From Oceanimonas smirnovii ATCC BAA-899 (lineage in GTDB: Bacteria > Pseudomonadota > Gammaproteobacteria > Enterobacterales > Aeromonadaceae): 64,000 nt of DNA. The stretch's first letter is position 1. Every line of letters begins with the position of its first letter. The notes below the pieces were generated by a model. The model did no database searches. It saw nothing but the letters and a program-made list of their open reading frames with translations, and was not told the DNA's origin. Positions 47,714 to 56,500 of the stretch are shown in pieces. Where the stretch lies: the NCBI RefSeq assembly GCF_000381965.1, contig NZ_KB908464.1, positions 1-64,000 of the forward strand, given 5' to 3'. A program made the translations under genes and the position numbers.

Positions 47714-47770
47714 AGCTAACGCCGCAAGCAGTGGTGAACTACAGTGTCCGACAGCAGCGCATTGTTATGC
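47714..47770 (-). repeat. attC site 3 (ATPase cassette)
   Basis: On the minus strand it begins GCATAAC (R'') and ends GGCGTTAGCT (R', G at 47720). At 57 bases it is the shortest attC of the array. The cassette's first bases TTATGC at 50454 complement its R''. Confidence 0.9.
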
Positions 47771-47780
47771 ATTTCCACTC

Positions 47781-50399
47781 CTACGCGGTTGCCTTCGCGG
47801 TCTTTCTCCGATTCTGAATGGCTTCAACAATGGCTTTCAAGGCAACGATGTCATTGCCCAAATCAGCCGCAGAGGGAACTGCAGCAGCCTTTGCCGACGA
47901 TGGGTCGTGGGCCGTTACAACGTCACAACTTCGCTTATGCAGTTTTTCAATAGCTTCGTATTCGGGACGGCTAAAGCCTACAACCTCTTCAAGTGAGTCC
48001 ACGCGAATCCAGTCGCGATATCGCTTTACGACGCCATTAAAAACAACGTCTTGAATTACTCTTTCGAGCGTTGCCCTTAACCGGTCATACTGGTGTCGCA
48101 TATCTCCAATCTCTTTTTCATTAGGATATGCCGGCCACGTCTTCGCAAGCTTGCTCTGCGCCTGCTCAAGAGCGTTGATTCTCGCTTTATAGCCTTGATG
48201 ATCCCACGGGAGGCCATCATTAACACAGCCAGGGGCGCCTCCTCGCCACTCCAAAAAGAATGTTGAGTTAGGAATACCTGCCGTCTCGATCTCATCGGAT
48301 AGTTGGCCAAGAAATGAAGTGTCATGAGTAAACACTACTACTTGCCGATTCTTAGCCTCCTCAACCAATCTCCGGGCAACATTTCGTCGCCGCCAATGAT
48401 CCAACGACGAAACCGGATCATCGAGGATAATTCCACACGAATGATTGGCGAGCGCCAACTCAGCAAAGAACGAACCCAGCGCGATTGCACGTTGCTCACC
48501 TTCGCTGAGAATCTCATCAATTTTGTTCGTAACTGGAAGATCTAGTAGAAGTTGATGGTACATCTTCCCACGGGAACTACGCTCCTTTAGCTTTGTTTTG
48601 ATGTGCCCAATGCCAAGTGCTTCAAACTCTTTGTCAAGAGCTTTCCTTAACTCATCTGTTACCGCGACAGTAGCAAATTCCTTTGACTTATCAGAAATCG
48701 AACGTGTTTTTAAGGCGGGGCGACATTTTTCAAGGGAAGACTTCTTTTTCATCCGACCCAACAACTCGACTACAGCATTCAAACTCTTGGCCAGGCTTTG
48801 TCTTGCAGTAAGTTCACTCAATTCTCTTTCAAGCTTCGTTCGCTTCGTTTCATCCGCCGCTCTTGTAAGCGTTCGGAAAATCCTTAATTGCTGAGCTGCA
48901 AGCTGGCGAATTCGCGCCCTTGGCGAAACATTCAAGGCAGGAACCTCTGCCCATTTTGATGTTTCGAGACACTGGAGCATAAACTCTCTACGCGCATCAA
49001 TCGAAGCTTGAAAATCTGAAATTACTTGAAGGATTGAGCCGTCTAAGACCTTCAGTTCTTCACCAAGGGCATCATCGGCGGCAATCATAAGATCGGCTGC
49101 CTTGATCTTGGCCTTGGCTATTTCGACCTTGTTACGGGCTGCTTCGGCGGACTTTGCGACATCATTCTGGATGTACTCATCAAATCGCTTAAGACGGTTA
49201 GCCCCTGATTCGGGTAAATTTTCCTGGCACAAGGGGCACACTTTACCCTCAGCAGATTGAGGAAACTCCTCTCCCGGATATGCTACTTCAGTGGAGTAGC
49301 GCCGTGCGGCGTCAAAAAGAAGCTTCCAAACTTGCTCTCCAGTTCCTGGAAGTAGTTCTTCACCGGAGCACAACGCGTCGGCAGCTTTCTTCTCAGCGTC
49401 CTCTGCGGAGATCTTCTCATCATTTATTTTCTGAAGTTTTTCAACAGCGTCTGAGCTAACCCATACCAAAGGTTTGGCAAGCTTGTCGGCGAAAGCTTTC
49501 AGTCGCATCATGGAACGCTTCGACTCTTCCGCCTTAGCCAGAGGATTACCCTCCTTGAGAGCATTCTCAAGCTCGGCAATTCGCTTAATATCGCTTTCAG
49601 TGATGGTTCCAAGTGAAGTAATAGTTTCTGTGTTTGACTTGATGGAAAGGTTTCCGATGACTCTCCCGACCTCTGTATCGCCAAGAAGATGTTCGAACGG
49701 CAGTTTACTTACATCAATCCCATTGATCTCTGACTCGAGCATCTCTGAGAGCTTTGGGAGAACTCGGTTGGCAAGACTTTCAATAATGTCAAGGCCGTAT
49801 GGTAAGTAAGCAACATCTTGCTCCGCCGTTATGTAGGAACGAGCACACTTGGAATCAAAGACTGAGATTGAGGAGAGTTGGTCCGGTGAAGTTGTGTCGC
49901 GCGCCCAATCAACTTCATGTGATACACCCATTACCTTTACATCGAATTTTGCGGTGGGCACCCTCTTAGAGGCCGTCGGATCATTTGCATCTGGGTGGAC
50001 AGGCTCAGATTGATCTCTAGCCCGACAAGCTCTTTTCATAACACGAGCATAGCCCGACTTGCCCGAACCATTTCCTCCATAAATCACAGTAATGCCAGCT
50101 TCTGAGAAAGTTAGAATGCGATCACTCGGAATCTGATTGACGTTTTGCAGGTCTCTCAAAGCGACTAGAGTAACTTGCTCCCCTGGAGCAAGTTCGGCAG
50201 GAAGGTGCTCTTTAGCCAATGGAATCGGCAACAGTGCATCATCACTCTCTATACCGCAATCCTTCTTAAGAAGTGCGTATAACTCGGATAGGTCGGTCTC
50301 GTTCAGTGCTGATTCCTGCTGGAAGAGGCGGCGGCACGCATCTCGTTGCCATGACTGGAGAGATTCAGTCCACTTTAATATTTGATTAAGCAGTGTCAT
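47781..50399 (-). CDS. RloC/PrrC-like AAA ATPase, integron cassette 3
   Basis: The 872-residue protein has an ABC/SMC-type split ATPase: Walker A GGNGSGKS (108-115), signature LSEGEQR (631-637), Walker B CGIILDDP (655-662), D-loop SSLD and H-loop His692. The coiled-coil middle carries CPLC (388-391), a Rad50-like zinc hook. The AAA_13-type layout with a zinc hook is that of RloC, a DNA-damage-responsive relative of the tRNA anticodon nuclease PrrC. The C-terminal region (700-872) contains Arg775-x3-Glu779 and His821/His831, possibly the Arg-Glu-His nuclease triad; that last point is inference. The cassette is large for an integron (2735 bp). Confidence 0.75.
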   Translation of the reverse strand: MTLLNQILKWTESLQSWQRDACRRLFQQESALNETDLSELYALLKKDCGIESDDALLPIPLAKEHLPAELAPGEQVTLVALRDLQNVNQIPSDRILTFSEAGITVIYGGNGSGKSGYARVMKRACRARDQSEPVHPDANDPTASKRVPTAKFDVKVMGVSHEVDWARDTTSPDQLSSISVFDSKCARSYITAEQDVAYLPYGLDIIESLANRVLPKLSEMLESEINGIDVSKLPFEHLLGDTEVGRVIGNLSIKSNTETITSLGTITESDIKRIAELENALKEGNPLAKAEESKRSMMRLKAFADKLAKPLVWVSSDAVEKLQKINDEKISAEDAEKKAADALCSGEELLPGTGEQVWKLLFDAARRYSTEVAYPGEEFPQSAEGKVCPLCQENLPESGANRLKRFDEYIQNDVAKSAEAARNKVEIAKAKIKAADLMIAADDALGEELKVLDGSILQVISDFQASIDARREFMLQCLETSKWAEVPALNVSPRARIRQLAAQQLRIFRTLTRAADETKRTKLERELSELTARQSLAKSLNAVVELLGRMKKKSSLEKCRPALKTRSISDKSKEFATVAVTDELRKALDKEFEALGIGHIKTKLKERSSRGKMYHQLLLDLPVTNKIDEILSEGEQRAIALGSFFAELALANHSCGIILDDPVSSLDHWRRRNVARRLVEEAKNRQVVVFTHDTSFLGQLSDEIETAGIPNSTFFLEWRGGAPGCVNDGLPWDHQGYKARINALEQAQSKLAKTWPAYPNEKEIGDMRHQYDRLRATLERVIQDVVFNGVVKRYRDWIRVDSLEEVVGFSRPEYEAIEKLHKRSCDVVTAHDPSSAKAAAVPSAADLGNDIVALKAIVEAIQNRRKTAKATA

Positions 50400-50448
50400 C
50401 CATTTCCTCTCTTGATTTCGTTATTGGGGAGCCAAATCTGCTTCTCTT

Positions 50449-50560
50449 GCATAACGCCGCAAGCAGCTGCGGCTTTGTAGTGGATTGTTTTGCGGTAGCG
50501 TAGCGTTAAACCGCAAAACAAGGAACGGAAAAGCCGTCAGACTGCCTTGCCTTGTTAGCT
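50449..50560 (-). repeat. attC site 4
   Basis: On the minus strand it begins AGCTAAC (R'') and ends GGCGTTATGC (R', G at 50455). It is 112 bases long with long internal palindromes (GTTTTGCGG/CCGCAAAAC). The cassette's first bases TTAGCT at 51393 complement its R''. Confidence 0.92.
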
Positions 50561-51360
50561 TATGCCTCCTTTTCTTGCAATTCTCTAAACTTTGCAAGAG
50601 ATTTGTGCCACTCAAGAGCATTATTGAAGCTATCATCTGCATCATTTTTTCCAGACGCTATATCCTTAAGATGGATCGCCAACTTTTGCTCAATGTAATT
50701 AAATAATACAGTGGTCTGCCATTTCTCTGATTTGAAATCATCTAATTCAGTTGAAGATAATATTGGCTTGACGGATTCCAGGACACTCTCATCTTCGTAC
50801 CATGGCATGTTCATTGGGCCTTGAATTGCAGTGAGATGTGCATATTGCGCCAAACCAAGCGTAAGTTGACGATACGCCCAAAAATATTTAAAACTTAGGT
50901 CATCAAGAAAAGGGCGCACAAGGTCTGCTTCACTATGTACCTTTTCGGATAGATCTTTTATGAAATCTTCTTTTCTTGCAAAGGCAAATTGGGGATTTTC
51001 ATGAAGATGTTTCATGTTAGCGAAAGCCAACATGTCTAACCAAATTATCACCGATGGGCGCTCGTCTCTTAATCTAATCACTTCGCCCCAAAGTATTTTT
51101 ATAGACGCTAAACGTTCACTATTAAATGCTTTTTTCGATTCTAAATAGGTTGAATTGGTGATACCCAAAACGTTTATATAATTTTGATTTTCAGCTTTCA
51201 AAGCTTCAAGCTCCGAAGCATACTTACTTCGGTCTGACTCTAAGATTCGACTTGCCCAAACTTTACCCAACCAAGAACTAAATGCAGCAAGCAGAAGTCC
51301 TGCTCCTCCGAGTGAACCCAGAATTGATAATCCAACTTGTATAATCTCTATTTTTGTCAA
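50560..51360 (-). CDS. Unknown membrane-anchored coiled-coil protein, integron cassette 4
   Basis: The 266-residue protein is not recognised. It has one N-terminal membrane helix (IQVGLSILGSLGGAGLLLAAF), a coiled-coil-prone segment (YASELEALKAENQNY) and a mainly helical soluble domain with WYEDESVLESVKPILSS and IEQKLAIHLKDIASG. The stop overlaps the attC4 R'' box. One gene in a 939-bp cassette. A membrane anchor plus a cytoplasmic helical domain is common among phage-defence effectors, but there is no motif to prove it. Confidence 0.7.
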   Translation of the reverse strand: MTKIEIIQVGLSILGSLGGAGLLLAAFSSWLGKVWASRILESDRSKYASELEALKAENQNYINVLGITNSTYLESKKAFNSERLASIKILWGEVIRLRDERPSVIIWLDMLAFANMKHLHENPQFAFARKEDFIKDLSEKVHSEADLVRPFLDDLSFKYFWAYRQLTLGLAQYAHLTAIQGPMNMPWYEDESVLESVKPILSSTELDDFKSEKWQTTVLFNYIEQKLAIHLKDIASGKNDADDSFNNALEWHKSLAKFRELQEKEA

Positions 51361-51387
51361 AATTAGTCCTTATAGTTAACGGTGGAG

Positions 51388-51507
51388 AGCTAACGCTCAA
51401 ATAACCGGCAGCAAACCGGAGTAGATTTTGGGGCTACAGTGACGCGAAGCGGCAAGCCCCAAAAATCCGCGCAGCGTTTGATGTCCGAGTTAATTTTTTT
51501 GTTAGGT
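51388..51507 (-). repeat. attC site 5 (three-gene cassette)
   Basis: On the minus strand it begins ACCTAAC (R'') and ends GAGCGTTAGCT (R', G at 51394). It is 120 bases long, VCR-like, with paired arms including TTTTGGGGCT/AGCCCCAAAA. The first bases of its cassette, TTAGGT at 52875, complement its R''. Confidence 0.92.
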
Positions 51508-51519
51508 ATTTGTGCCTCG

Positions 51520-51831
51520 TTAGCCAACGATTAACACCAACCGATCATGCTCTTTAAGTGGAGAAGACTTGTGCTCGCGCTCTGTAAGAACTGTCAAATC
51601 GAATTCAATTGACAGCTTTAAACCCAACTCTAAGAACTCTTTAGACAAATCCGAATGGAGTTTACCTAAGTTTGATGCGTCATTCTTCACTACGAGTAAC
51701 AAGTCACAATCATTAGCGTGACCACTTCGAAAAAATGAGCCAAAACCATAAACGCTAAGCAGATTGCTGTTTTTTGTATGGATAGATTGGATTTCCTTCA
51801 TCATCTTTTTGGTGATACAACCAAAACTCAT
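51520..51831 (-). CDS. Nucleotidyltransferase-domain protein, third gene of cassette 5
   Basis: The 103-residue protein has the minimal nucleotidyltransferase pattern GSFFRSG (31-37), Asp41 and Asp43 in NDCDLLLV, and a possible third carboxylate Asp78 (IEFDLTVL). This resembles MNT-type and CBASS-adjacent small NTases that transfer nucleotides to a partner protein or RNA. It overlaps the preceding gene by 77 bases in another frame; internal Met starts at 51804 or 51801 would reduce this to about 50. attC5 begins 12 bases after its stop. Confidence 0.75.
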   Translation of the reverse strand: MSFGCITKKMMKEIQSIHTKNSNLLSVYGFGSFFRSGHANDCDLLLVVKNDASNLGKLHSDLSKEFLELGLKLSIEFDLTVLTEREHKSSPLKEHDRLVLIVG

Positions 51832-52171
51832 TTTTCCACAAAGCTCCTGTTAGCTCACTTGCATTGAAGAGGCCAATACTGTTGGATAGACAAAGTTGTT
51901 TTGCCTCTCTCGTATATCCATTCCACTTGCCACCCACAGATATAAAATTGACCTCTGGAAATTCGCTCAAAACTCGGTGAACCATGGCTTCCCCTAGCGT
52001 ATATTCGTCAAGGCATATTAATGTAATTGAACTGCCATCTTTTCTATCGAATTCCATAATTATATCGTCATGACGTGAATAACGAATGACATTACCATGA
52101 GATTTTATAGCCGATTCTAGCCACGCAATTCGACTGTAAGTCACACCCCATGAGTTTGAACCATTAGACAT
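51755..52171 (-). CDS. Unknown protein, second gene of cassette 5
   Basis: The 138-residue protein is not recognised. It has a beta-rich middle with IIMEFDRKDGSSITLICLDEYTLGEAMV and VNFISVGGKWNGYTREAKQLC, then IGLFNASELTGALWKNEFWLY. The charged-strand pattern could be a PD-(D/E)xK-like fold, but this is only an impression. Its start overlaps the HNH gene stop by one base (TAATG), and its end overlaps the nucleotidyltransferase gene, so the three are one coupled unit. Confidence 0.7.
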   Translation of the reverse strand: MSNGSNSWGVTYSRIAWLESAIKSHGNVIRYSRHDDIIMEFDRKDGSSITLICLDEYTLGEAMVHRVLSEFPEVNFISVGGKWNGYTREAKQLCLSNSIGLFNASELTGALWKNEFWLYHQKDDEGNPIYPYKKQQSA

Positions 52172-52839
52172 TATGAGAACACCTCTGAAAACTCTGTAGG
52201 AAATAGCTGATAGGAATCCAACCTTTGATATACGTGCTTTTCATATGACTCTACGTGCGCGCGAAACTTTTCGATAGCATTAATAGTAGGCATATCCTCG
52301 ATAAGAACTTCGTTTGCGTCGATAAGGTTTAATATTTTTCTATTGTTAGGCAATATTTTGTCGATTCTTCGCAACTCCCATACCAAGTATGCATTAGAAC
52401 TTGGGTCTGATTGAGCGGCTTCGCTCATTGGACCTAGTGCATCAAATGTAGCTTTATTATTAGCAAGTAGCCGAGCAACTGCGATGTGTAGCTTAGTAAA
52501 GCTATCAAATCTTGGTGCCTTTCCAGCACTATTTATTTCTGCTTCATGGTTTCGCTTCCATTCATGGAGCATTTCAATTGTATATGTTCCCTTTGGGGCT
52601 TTATCTATGTGGGTATGGTGAGTTGGGCAGAGCAAAATCAAATTGTCGTATGTATCAGCTCCACCCTCGGGAGTACCTCTAGCAGCAGTAGGTTTGCTAC
52701 CAATAACGTGAGCCATTTCTCCTACTACGTAGTTACCCGATGCCACTAGAGCAGTTAAATCTTCATCACAACCTGGTTTCGAGCATCTTCCTCCCGCTCT
52801 CCCCCAAAGAATTTTTGTATCGACTGTTCCAATTGCCAT
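52171..52839 (-). CDS. HNH endonuclease, first gene of cassette 5
   Basis: The 222-residue protein has an N-terminal HNH domain: Cys19 and Cys24 (GRCSKPGCD), the general-base His44 in AHVIGSKP, Asn66 in YDNLILLCPTHH with Cys71, His74 and His75. The C-terminal 120 residues (helical, LLANNKATFDALGP onward) match no family I recognise and may be a sensor or partner-binding domain. This HNH type with AHVIGSKP is common in phage-defence nucleases. GGAG lies upstream of the ATG at 52839. Confidence 0.85.
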   Translation of the reverse strand: MAIGTVDTKILWGRAGGRCSKPGCDEDLTALVASGNYVVGEMAHVIGSKPTAARGTPEGGADTYDNLILLCPTHHTHIDKAPKGTYTIEMLHEWKRNHEAEINSAGKAPRFDSFTKLHIAVARLLANNKATFDALGPMSEAAQSDPSSNAYLVWELRRIDKILPNNRKILNLIDANEVLIEDMPTINAIEKFRAHVESYEKHVYQRLDSYQLFPTEFSEVFS

Positions 52840-52869
52840 TTAAATTATTCTCCGAGTCGCAATGAAAAT

Positions 52870-52900
52870 ACCTAACATTATAATAATGAGCATGCTCATA
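52870..52900 (-). promoter_or_regulatory. Leading-edge crossover site, -10 box and palindrome of the cassette array
   Basis: On the minus strand GTTAGGT (52876-52870) marks the 5' boundary of cassette 5. TATAAT lies immediately upstream (52882-52877), preceded by the 14-bp perfect palindrome ATGAGCATGCTCAT ending at 52899. This could be a remnant attI with a cassette promoter and operator. No matching -35 is clear. Confidence 0.5.
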
Positions 52901-53182
52901 TTTCTTCCGACACGCCCGTTCAGCTTTCACTTATAAGCTTTTGATAATATAAAGCTTTTCGCACATCAACCCTATCCAGCCGTGAGCAAAAACACGCATG
53001 CTCGTTATCAACATTTGCTTGCGCATTATCCACATTCCCCCGCCGTAACCTGCTCAGATCACAGGAGTGTTTTAGCCTTCTTTGTTGTACACGAGCATGG
53101 CCAAAGTAATAGTGAGCACGGTGCCGACAAGCCTGCAAATACACTGTATAAATCAGCAGGTTTTTAATTTTTCCACGCTACC

Positions 53183-53207
53183 GCCCGGGTCTTGCGGGCG
53201 ACCGGGC
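53183..53207. repeat. REP-like hairpin A
   Basis: GCCCGG and CCGGGC arms are 13 bases apart and enclose an inner GTCTTGCGGGCGA. It is less regular than hairpins B and C. Confidence 0.35.
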
Positions 53208-53410
53208 CTCTGGGTGTGGGTGCAATATGAGCCGTTATTGTGCCTGTTGGGATGCAGAATTCAAATGGAACTTTTGCATAATGAGGAGCCAGCGTTGCTT
53301 TTTGGGCAGAATTGTTGGAACTCGTCCCAACCTTGCAGCACTGAAAGAACAGCTACAGGTGTGCATAATTTGGCGGAGTTCAGGTGAATAAAGGGGTGGT
53401 TTGTGAGGTG

Positions 53411-53436
53411 GGTTGCCCGACTGAAGTCGGGCCTAC
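53411..53436. repeat. REP-like hairpin B
   Basis: The 8-bp stem GCCCGACT/AGTCGGGC with a two-base loop is flanked by GGTT and CTAC. It shares the GTTGCC...GGCCT or GGGCCT frame with hairpin C. Confidence 0.55.
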
Positions 53437-53470
53437 AGGTGCAAAATGCGGGTACGCAGTTGACGGAGTA

Positions 53471-53496
53471 GTTGCCGCGCGTAAAGCGCGGCCTTT
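53471..53496. repeat. REP-like hairpin C at the mukB 3' end
   Basis: The 7-bp stem GCCGCGC/GCGCGGC has a GTAAA loop, followed on the plus strand by CTTTATTTT. It lies a few bases after the mukB stop and may protect or end the mukB mRNA, although the T tract is on the opposite strand. Confidence 0.55.
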
Positions 53497-53502
53497 ATTT
53501 TG

Positions 53503-56500
53503 TTACGCCGCCTCCCCTGCAAAGCCGCGCAGGCCCACTACGTGCACATGTTCCTGGTTGCCGTGCACCTTGCGGATGAGCTTGTAGGTGGTGCCTTTTT
53601 CCGGGCTGATGTTCTCCGGGGCGGCAATCAGCAGCTGCATGTCCTGGCGCTCGCACAGCTCGAACAAAGTGGCGATGGAGCGGGCGTCAAGCCGCGCGGC
53701 TTCGTCCAGGAACAGCAACCGGCAGGGCAGCACGTCGCGGCCGCGCAGGTGGCGAGCTTCCTCTTCCCAGCTTTGCAGCACCATCAGCAGAATGGCCTGG
53801 CCGGTACCAATGGCCTCACCGGTAGAGAGCGCGCCGCTTTCGGCACGCAGCCAGCCGTCAGCGCCGCGCTGCACTTCAATGTCCAGCTCCAGGTAGTTGC
53901 GATAATCCAGCAAGGCCTGGCCCAGCACCTGCGGGCTGCGATCGCCCCGCTCCAGCTCGGGGTTCAGGCGCTGATACAGCTTGCCCATGGCCTCGGAGAA
54001 ACTGAGCTCCTTGCTGCTGAACAAGTCCTGATGGCGGCCTTCGGGGTCGCTCAGGGCATCCAGCAGACGCTGATAGGTGTCACGAATGTTCACGTTCAGG
54101 CGCACGCCGGCCACCAGACCAAAGCGAATGTTCTGCAGGCCCTGGTTAAGCTGGCGAATGCGGGTCTGCTCCCGGCGAATAATGGTGTTGATCTTGGCCG
54201 CCACTTCCACGGAAGACAGCGACAGCTGGCCTTCACGCAGGGTGAGCTCGTCGGCCAGGCGCGCCAGCTCCACTTCCATTTCTTCCAGTGCTTCCACCGG
54301 ATCGTCGGCACGAATAATGTCGTGGCGAATGCGCGCCTTGAGATGGCGGAACACCAGAATGTAGAACTGCACCTTTTGCAGGGTGTTGCGGTTGCCCTCG
54401 GAAAGGCGCAGGGCATCGCGCAGCTCTTCGTCGTGCTCCACCGCCACCCGCAGGGTGCCCAGCGCTTTGTCGGACATGGAGCGCAGCTCGTCGGCATCGA
54501 GATAGGCCAGCTCCGGCCGCTTGAGCCGGCGCTCCACATCGTGATCCCGCGCCAGCCGCTCTACCCTGGACCAGTTGGCCTTGTGGGCCACCAGCGCCTT
54601 GCGGGCGGCAAAGTAGCCCTGGCCGTCTTTCGACAGGCGCTGACTGAGGGAGTCAATTTCCCGCTTGGTGACCTGGCGCTGAGCCTCAGTCTGGCTGCGC
54701 TTGTTGCGGGTCTGCACCAGCTCGTTTTCCAGCTCGCGCTTGGCGTCCCGGGCTTTTTGCTCCATGTCGTCGGCAAGCACAATACCCAGTGCCGCCAGCT
54801 CTTCACGGAACTCGCCCAGCGTGCGGCTGCGGGCATCGCGTCCGGTCACCAGGGCGGTGCGCGCCTGCAGGGCGTCACTTACCCGGCCGGACAGCTGCTC
54901 GGCACGCAGGCCGGCCTTGCGGCGGGCTTCCTCGGCCTGGGCCAGCTTGGCCTTGAGGCTGTCGTTCATGGCGGAGCTTTGGCTCAGCAGCTGCTCGGCA
55001 TCGGCATAAGCCAGGTGCGGCAGTCGCGCCACCAGCTGGTTCAGGGCATAGGTGCGGGCACGGGCCTCGGTCAACTCGCTTTCCGCCTGCTCGGTGGCGG
55101 CCTTCAAAGCATCAAAGCCGGCCGGGTCCTGTCGCAGCACCTGCACCTGCTCGGCCAGCCGGCCCAGGCGCTGGCCGTGGGCGGCCATAACGTTGCGGGC
55201 ATCATTCAGTTTATCGGCCTCGGCCCTGGCGGCTTGCAACCGCTCGGCCACACCGTCGTCGGCCAGAAGGGATGCCAACGGCAGCAGCTTGTGCAGCAGG
55301 CCCTGCTGCTCGCGCAGGCTCTCTACCTTGCTGGCCCACTGAGTGCGCTGCTCGGCAAGCAGCATACGCTCCTGCTCCAGTTCGTTTTGCTGTTCGGCCA
55401 GCTCCGCCAGCAGTTCTTCCGGGCTGGGGGCAAAGGCCTGTTGCAGGCCGTCACTGACAAACTCGCTCAGCTGGTGGTACAGCCGGCTGTGTTTTTGCTG
55501 GGCAAAGGCGGCCTCGGCATAGCGGGCGCTTTCAGTCTCAAGCTCCTCGCGCAGTTTTTCCACCTGGGCTTCCCGGGCGGCACGGCCAAACAGCGGCACG
55601 GCGGGAAAACGGGAATAGCGCAGCTGGCGCTCGCCGTTTTGCACATACACGGCCCCTTCCAGCTCGGTGGCCTGCAGCAGGTCTTCGTCAAAGGCGTCAG
55701 GGTTGCCCTGAATCAGGTACACATCGGGCGGGCAGCTTTCCAGCGCCTGCAGTTTTTCCAGTGCGGCTTGTGGATCCGCCACCACAATGGCGTTGCGGGC
55801 CGGGCCGTACAGCGCCTCGTAGTAAGGGGCGTCTTCTACCGCAATGTCGTCGTACACCTCGCACAGCAAAGTGCCGCCCAGGTGCTCGCACAGCGACACC
55901 AGCTCGGGCGAGGCATCGCTGCCGCCGCTCAGCACGCGAATATGCTGCTCCAGGCGCTGCTTGGCGGCCAACGCATTTTGCTTGGTCTGCTCGGCCTGGT
56001 GCTCGTCGCGCAGGGCCTGCTGCATGGCGGCGGTAATTTCGCTGCTGTCGGTGAGCGGCTTGTCTGCCAGCTCACGCAGCCGCTCCAGCGCCTGCTGGGC
56101 CTTGTGCCAGGCCGGTGCCTGAGCCTTCAATTCCTTGATGCGCGGGGCCAGCTGCCCTTCGGCGGACTGCAGCTGACGCTGAGCCTCGGTGCACTCGGCC
56201 AGCTGCTCTTCGGCTTCGGCCTTTTGCTCGTCGAGCTCGGCCAGTTGCAGCTCAAGCTCCTCTTCGCTTTGTACTCGGCGGTTGTGACGAGCAAGCTCGG
56301 TTTGCAGCTCGCGCACCTTTTGCAGCCGGGCCTCGGCCTGCTCGGCGTCTTTCAGGGTGCGGCGAATGCTCTCTTCCCGGCTCAGCAGGCTCTGGTGCTC
56401 ACGGCCCTGCTCAATCAATTGCGTGGCGCGGCCAAAGGCGGCAGCGCGGTCCACCGGGCCGGCCACGGCTTCCAGCAATGCCAGCGCCTGGTCATACTGA

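Larger units (their letters stand above)
52901..53502. other. Non-coding gap between the cassette array and mukB
   Basis: There is no gene I can support in this 600-base stretch, and no integron integrase on either strand. It contains three hairpin repeats near mukB, annotated separately. The short frames here (60-100 codons) are Cys/His-rich with no family resemblance. Confidence 0.6.

Noticed and set aside
52901-53502. Possible integron integrase next to the first cassette
   Set aside because: No tyrosine-recombinase motifs on either strand; frames are under about 100 codons and unrelated.
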